Shown: positions 39,587 to 42,630 of the stretch, piece by piece
Position numbering within the stretch: the stretch's first letter is position 1
How the letters are laid out: every line of letters begins with the position of its first letter
Source of the DNA: CAZHRJ01 sp964534765
Lineage (GTDB): Bacteria; Lindowbacteria; 2-12-FULL-62-27
Direction of reading: 5' to 3'
NCBI GenBank assembly: GCA_964534765.1
Contig: CAZHRJ010000007.1
Location: 1 to 42,630, forward strand
Length of the DNA: 42,630 bases
Notes under the pieces: generated by a model
Databases searched by the model: none
Seen by the model: the letters and a program-made list of their open reading frames with translations, nothing else
Told to the model about the DNA's origin: nothing
Translations under genes and position numbers: made by a program

Positions 39587-40390
39587 ATGAAACAGTCATC
39601 CCGCGCGGCCCTGATCGTCCTCACCGCCCTGACTCTATCGGTCCTCGCTTGGGGCGTTTTTCAACTCCTGGCGTCCAACTTCCTCCGGAAATTCACGCTG
39701 GCGCAAGTCCATGCCATGTTCGTCATGCACGGCCTCGTCTGCGCGCTCCTCCTGGCCGCATGGGCCACTTTTTTCATTCTCCGCAGTCGAAAAAAACTGG
39801 AGGATCAGATCGCGGAAAAACAGATCCAGTTCGACCGGCGGATGGCCCAGTCCGAAAAAATGGCCGCGATCGGCCAGATCGCCGCTGGAGTCGCCCACCA
39901 GCTCAATACACCCCTTGGGTCGATCATGCTCACCGCTGAAATGCTCGATGAGGAACTGAACGGTGACACGGACCTCAAGGAAGAAGTAAAAAAAATCCTT
40001 CGGAATGCCAATTACTGCAAGGGCGTTGTCCGAAATCTTCTTCTGTACGCCAGGCCCCGTCGGGAGGAATTCAAGGAGGAAAGCATCTGCCTCATTATCA
40101 GGCGGACCGTATCCCTGTTCGAATCCGAGATCAAAAAACGCGGAATTAAAATCGCCCTCGATGTCGATTGCAAGGAGTGTGCGATGATCTGCAACAGCAG
40201 TCTTATGGAACAGTTGATGTTCAATCTCGTGCAGAACGCCGTCGACGCCCAGCCGGCCGGCGGGAGAATCACCATCAAGACGATCAACCCCGGGATCGGA
40301 ACACTGACGATCGAAGTTGCCGATGCGGGACCCGGTATTTCGCAGGACGTCCTGCCGCACATATTCGAACCGTTTTACACCACCAAATCC
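39587..40390 (+). CDS. Sensor histidine kinase, 3' end lost in assembly gap
   Basis: 268 codons are visible. Two N-terminal helices (~8-29 and ~44-65) bracket a short periplasmic loop. HisKA: MAAIGQIAAGVAHQLNTPLG with the phospho-acceptor His at ~104. HATPase N box: QLMFNLVQNAVDAQ; G1 box: VADAGPGI; F box: HIFEPFYTTKS, where the gap begins. The G2 box and any following domain are unseen. NtrB-like kinases of this form usually control NtrC-type activators, and one follows after the gap. The ATG lies in the second unit of a 16-bp near-direct repeat (39560-39575, 39579-39594). Confidence 0.9.
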
Positions 40391-40490
40391 NNNNNNNNNN
40401 NNNNNNNNNNNNNNNNNNNNNNNNNNNNNNNNNNNNNNNNNNNNNNNNNNNNNNNNNNNNNNNNNNNNNNNNNNNNNNNNNNNNNNNNNN
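40391..40490. other. Assembly gap of 100 N
   Basis: Exactly 100 undetermined bases, the conventional filler for a gap of unknown size. It interrupts the histidine kinase and hides the start of the sigma-54 activator, including its receiver domain and Walker A. A continuous frame across it is an artefact of the filler length. Confidence 0.99.
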
Positions 40491-41254
40491 ACTCTTTCGT
40501 CGCCGTTAACTGCGGCGCTCTACCGAAAGAACTGATCGAAAGCGAACTCTTCGGCCACAAAAAAGGCTCCTTCACCTCGGCCGTGTCTGACCACGACGGC
40601 ATGTTCGTGGCGGCCGGCAAAGGCACCCTCTTTCTTGACGAGATCGGCGAAATGGCGCCCGCGGCGCAGGTCAAGCTCCTGCGGGCGCTGCAGGAAAAGG
40701 CGATTCGGCCGGTGGGTGACACGAAGGAACGAGCGGTTGAGGCCAGAATTCTGGCGGCGACAAACCAGGACATTGAGCAGGCGATCCTGGCCCGGCAGAT
40801 CCGCGAGGACCTCTACTATCGTCTCTCGGTGATAACGATTCAGATACCGGCATTGAGACATCGCCGGGAGGACATCCCGATACTGGTCTCACATTTTATC
40901 GAAAAATTCAATTCGGTCTTCGGCCGAACGGTTGCCGGCCTCTCATCGGAGGCAATCGATATCGTGCAGTCCCATCCATGGCCCGGCAACGTCCGCCAGC
41001 TCGAAAATGTCATCGAGGGATGTTTTGCCATGGGCGTCGACCGGCAAATCGAGCCAAGGGATCTCCCTGCGGCCATCCGAGTCTCGACCGCCGCCCATGT
41101 TGGCGAAGTTCCAAGGCTCATCGAATCTGAAAAAATCCTTATCGAGCGCGCGCTCGAAGCCGCCGGCGGCAACAAATCTCACGCAGCCCGAATCCTCGGC
41201 ATCTCCCGCACTCGCCTCTACAACAAGATCGAAACATACAAAATCGAAGAGTGA
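40491..41254 (+). CDS. Sigma-54-dependent NtrC-family activator, 5' end lost in gap
   Basis: 254 codons of the C-terminal part. AAA+ region: FVAVNCGALPKELIESELFG, then the L1 loop read as GSFTSA in place of the usual GAFTGA, Walker B GTLFLDEIGEM, sensor I ARILAATNQD and the REDLYYRLSVITIQIPALRH arginine-finger region. WPGNVRQLENVIEGC and a Fis-type HTH (GGNKSHAARILGISRTRLYN) end the protein. It should activate sigma-54 promoters such as those proposed at 34350 and 33821. The changed L1 loop is notable because GAFTGA contacts sigma-54. Start and receiver are missing in the N run. Confidence 0.93.
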
Positions 41255-41370
41255 TCCGGCGGTTTCCCCTATTCAAGAGGTTGCTCGCGCTCTCTCAGCG
41301 CTTGGCGCCCATCCTGCTACGTCGACCCGTCACTACCTGATACAGATCCTCCGTGGGGCGAGACAAATAA

Positions 41371-41599
41371 TTCGAAGAAATCAAATGCCAGATGTGCGGA
41401 AAACCGGATATATGTCCCCAAGAGGCGCCATCGCATATATGAGTATTTGGACGATTCCATATTCGGGGTGTGGGTCCTGCGCTACACAAGCGAGAAGGAG
41501 ACGACGCGGTATCGGCTCCTCTGTATGAGCCGTAATCTGACGTTCGATCGTTCATGGGACACCCTTGTGACTCTGGACGGACAGTTGGAGGAGCGCTGA
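41371..41599 (+). pseudogene. Frameshifted fragment with zinc-ribbon-like start
   Basis: Two rightward frames join at an ATATAT run (41434-41440). The first reads FEEIKCQMCGKPDICPQEAP; the second, after the shift, reads YEYLDDSIFGVWVLRYTSEK, then RLLCMSRNLTFDRSWDTLVT and ends LDGQLEER at 41599. Together they look like one small coding sequence with a 2-nt indel in the AT repeat. No start codon is evident, and the rest of 41255-41370 looks non-coding. Family unknown. It lies just upstream of the integrase fragment. Confidence 0.3.
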
Positions 41600-41636
41600 G
41601 AAGTCCTCATATCACAGGTGCGGCGCTGGGAGAGTC

Positions 41637-42143
41637 ATGCTCATCGACAAGCGTCTGACGAATTATCTGAAATGGTGGGCGGGTATTCTGGGTCTTGTCT
41701 ACGACGAAGCCGGAGGGTTTTTGAGCAAGGACGTATCTTCTCCTTCCGGCCCGCTTTTTCCTCCGGAGGTACCCAGGAAGCCGGACAGGCACTCAAAGCA
41801 ATTCGTGATGATTACCGAAAAATTTGCAGGTGTGCCGGACGTGACGGATTACAGCCTGCGGCATACGGCTGCCAGCAACTTTGCAAATGCCGCCTTTCGC
41901 GCCGGATTCGACTTGAAGGAAATCGCGGATCACTTGGGCTGCACCGTTGCCACGCTGATCAAGTCGTATTTACACAGGCTGGACGAGCGTGATAATAAGG
42001 AGCGTCAGGATCGGTTGGCGGAAGCCATGCGGCAATCGCACATGCAGAAGACTTCGATGGTCACGATACCCGAGCGGGGCACCAAGCCAGGCAAGGGGTT
42101 TGGGAAAATCATCAGATTTCCGGGAAAGGCGGTCAACGAATGA
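41637..42143 (+). pseudogene. C-terminal fragment of a tyrosine recombinase/integrase
   Basis: 168 codons. The last ~100 carry the catalytic half of a phage-type integrase: DYSLRHTAASNFANAAFRAG (the RH pair of the active site), LKEIADHLGCTVATLIKSYL with the nucleophile Tyr, then HRLDERDNKERQDRLAEAM. The usual LGH His is Cys here. The N-terminal core-binding and first catalytic Arg regions are absent; the preceding ~65 residues do not resemble them. It is therefore probably inactive, a relic of an element at tRNA-Ser. A tail after ~140 (IPERGTKPGKGFGKIIRFPG) is not typical. Confidence 0.65.
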
Positions 42144-42230
42144 TGGATAGGTTGGCCGAGGTTTTGGTGGGAGTTTGCGGCAGGAACTTGGGATTTGACG
42201 GCACGGTTCCGTGAATGGCGGAACCCAAAA

Positions 42231-42249
42231 TTTGCCATGAATTTGCCAT
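42231..42249 (+). repeat. Two TTTGCCAT units 11 bp apart
   Basis: TTTGCCAT occurs at 42231-42238 and 42242-42249. Short repeats of this kind between an integrase gene and a tRNA often are arm-type binding sites. The other bases of 42144-42323 show no gene; the last 40 bp are AT-rich, as expected of a tRNA promoter. Confidence 0.35.
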
Positions 42250-42323
42250 AACGGGGCAAAAAATGGAAAATGTGTTTTGGGCGAAACTTATAAGATAAAT
42301 CTGAATAATGAGTTATAAATCAT

Positions 42324-42413
42324 GGAGAGGTGGCCGAGTGGCCGAAGGCAATCGCCTGCTAAGCGATTGAACGCTTAATAGGTGTTCCGCGGGTTCGAAT
42401 CCCGCCCTCTCCG
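42324..42413 (+). tRNA. tRNA-Ser(GCT)
   Basis: 90 nt, class II with a long variable arm, no encoded CCA. Acceptor GGAGAGG pairs with CCTCTCC and G is the discriminator, as in serine tRNAs. Anticodon stem ATCGC/GCGAT, loop CTGCTAA, anticodon GCT (42358-42360), reading AGC/AGU. T loop TTCGAAT. An integrase relic lies 180 bp upstream. Confidence 0.97.
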
Positions 42414-42434
42414 TATGTTGGGAGAAAAGGCTGC

Positions 42435-42630
42435 ATGGATTCCTCCAGCTCACATCCGTCGTTCCCGGAAGCGGTGCGGTTCTGGGTCAAGCTTGGATTC
42501 ATCAATTTTGGCGGGCCCTCGGGGCAGATTGCGATAATGCATGAGGAGCTGGTGGAGCGCCGGAAGTGGATATCCGAGGAACAGTTTCTCCATGCCCTCA
42601 ACTACTGCATGATGCTGCCGGGGCCCGAGG
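42435..42630 (+). CDS. chrA: Chromate transporter (ChrA family), N-terminus only
   Basis: 65 codons before the window ends. FPEAVRFWVKLGFINFGGPS and GQIAIMHEELVERRKWISEE, then FLHALNYCMMLPGPE, are the conserved N-terminal motifs of CHR-domain transporters, which export chromate or other oxyanions. The ATG at 42435 has GGGAGAA about 8 nt upstream and lies 21 bp after tRNA-Ser. Whether it is a long (two-domain) or short form cannot be seen. Confidence 0.9.
   Translation, partial: MDSSSSHPSFPEAVRFWVKLGFINFGGPSGQIAIMHEELVERRKWISEEQFLHALNYCMMLPGPE

Noticed and set aside
38332..39624. 430-aa leftward ORF opposite the second radical SAM gene
   Set aside because: Antisense shadow of a GC-rich gene; the sense frame has full family motifs.
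39587..41254. One 555-aa kinase-activator fusion gene
   Set aside because: The frame crosses 100 N of unknown true length; the two halves belong to different protein families that are normally separate genes.
1..42630. CRISPR arrays, rRNA genes or complete insertion sequences
   Set aside because: I saw no regularly spaced repeats, no rRNA sequence and no transposase gene on either strand.

Overview
The window is about 42.6 kb of GC-rich DNA from a Gram-negative bacterium. An outer-membrane beta-barrel, lipid-anchored and TAT/Sec-exported proteins, TRAP transport and many c-type cytochromes point that way. The glmU-prs-rplY-pth order, the TatT-type TRAP system, the Rieske/cytochrome b operon with multihaem partners and the siroheme-branch-like radical SAM pair suggest a Desulfobacterota-like or other anaerobically respiring lineage. 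This is inference; no 16S gene is present. A run of exactly 100 N (40391-40490) shows a draft scaffold. Neighbouring genes very often share a 4-nt stop/start overlap (ATGA, GTGA or TTGA), so most genes sit in tight operons.

Region 1 (1-6.7 kb, + strand) is housekeeping: a TPR membrane protein, a short DUF3592-like protein, glmU, prs, rplY/ctc, pth with no canonical start codon, then tRNA-Ala(CGC) behind a good sigma-70 promoter. Region 2 (6.7-9.4 kb, - strand) is an accessory patch bounded by a 48-bp imperfect direct repeat (43/48). It holds an intact DUF4143-type ATPase, three gene remnants and a small membrane ORF with a strong terminator. Region 3 (9.4-20.8 kb, - strand) is one long operon-like run. 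It starts with a TatT-DctP-DctQM TRAP transporter and continues with an ATP-grasp ligase, a 2-hydroxyacid dehydrogenase, a ThDP enzyme, a Gfo/Idh/MocA oxidoreductase, HemW and an O-antigen-ligase-like TPR protein. Region 4 (20.9-26.5 kb) has a CPA2 antiporter, a LysR regulator and two PAS histidine kinases. Region 5 (26.5-27.7 kb) has a broken gene resembling a CDF transporter and a FitAB-type toxin-antitoxin pair with an elaborate palindromic leader.

Region 6 (27.8-41.3 kb) is the most interesting. A leftward operon encodes an outer-membrane monohaem porin, a c554-like tetrahaem, a nonahaem membrane cytochrome, a Rieske protein, a fused cytochrome b with PEWY motif, a NapC-like tetrahaem and a small membrane protein. 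Together these could link the quinone pool to the outer membrane. Divergent from it is a rightward set: a Cys-rich protein with two identically spaced CX2CX8CX7C motifs, a 17-codon leader ORF, NnrS flanked by two DUF1858 domains, a small membrane protein, an AhbC/NirJ-like radical SAM, a 63-aa Cys protein, and a second radical SAM (TIGR04053/AhbD-like). Next come a histidine kinase and a sigma-54 activator, separated by the N gap. Sigma-54-like -24/-12 elements lie before several of these genes. I read this as a sigma-54-controlled electron-transfer and nitrosative-stress/haem-modification locus, part of which looks undescribed. Region 7 (41.3-42.6 kb) has integrase and other gene remnants, tRNA-Ser(GCT) and the start of a chromate transporter.
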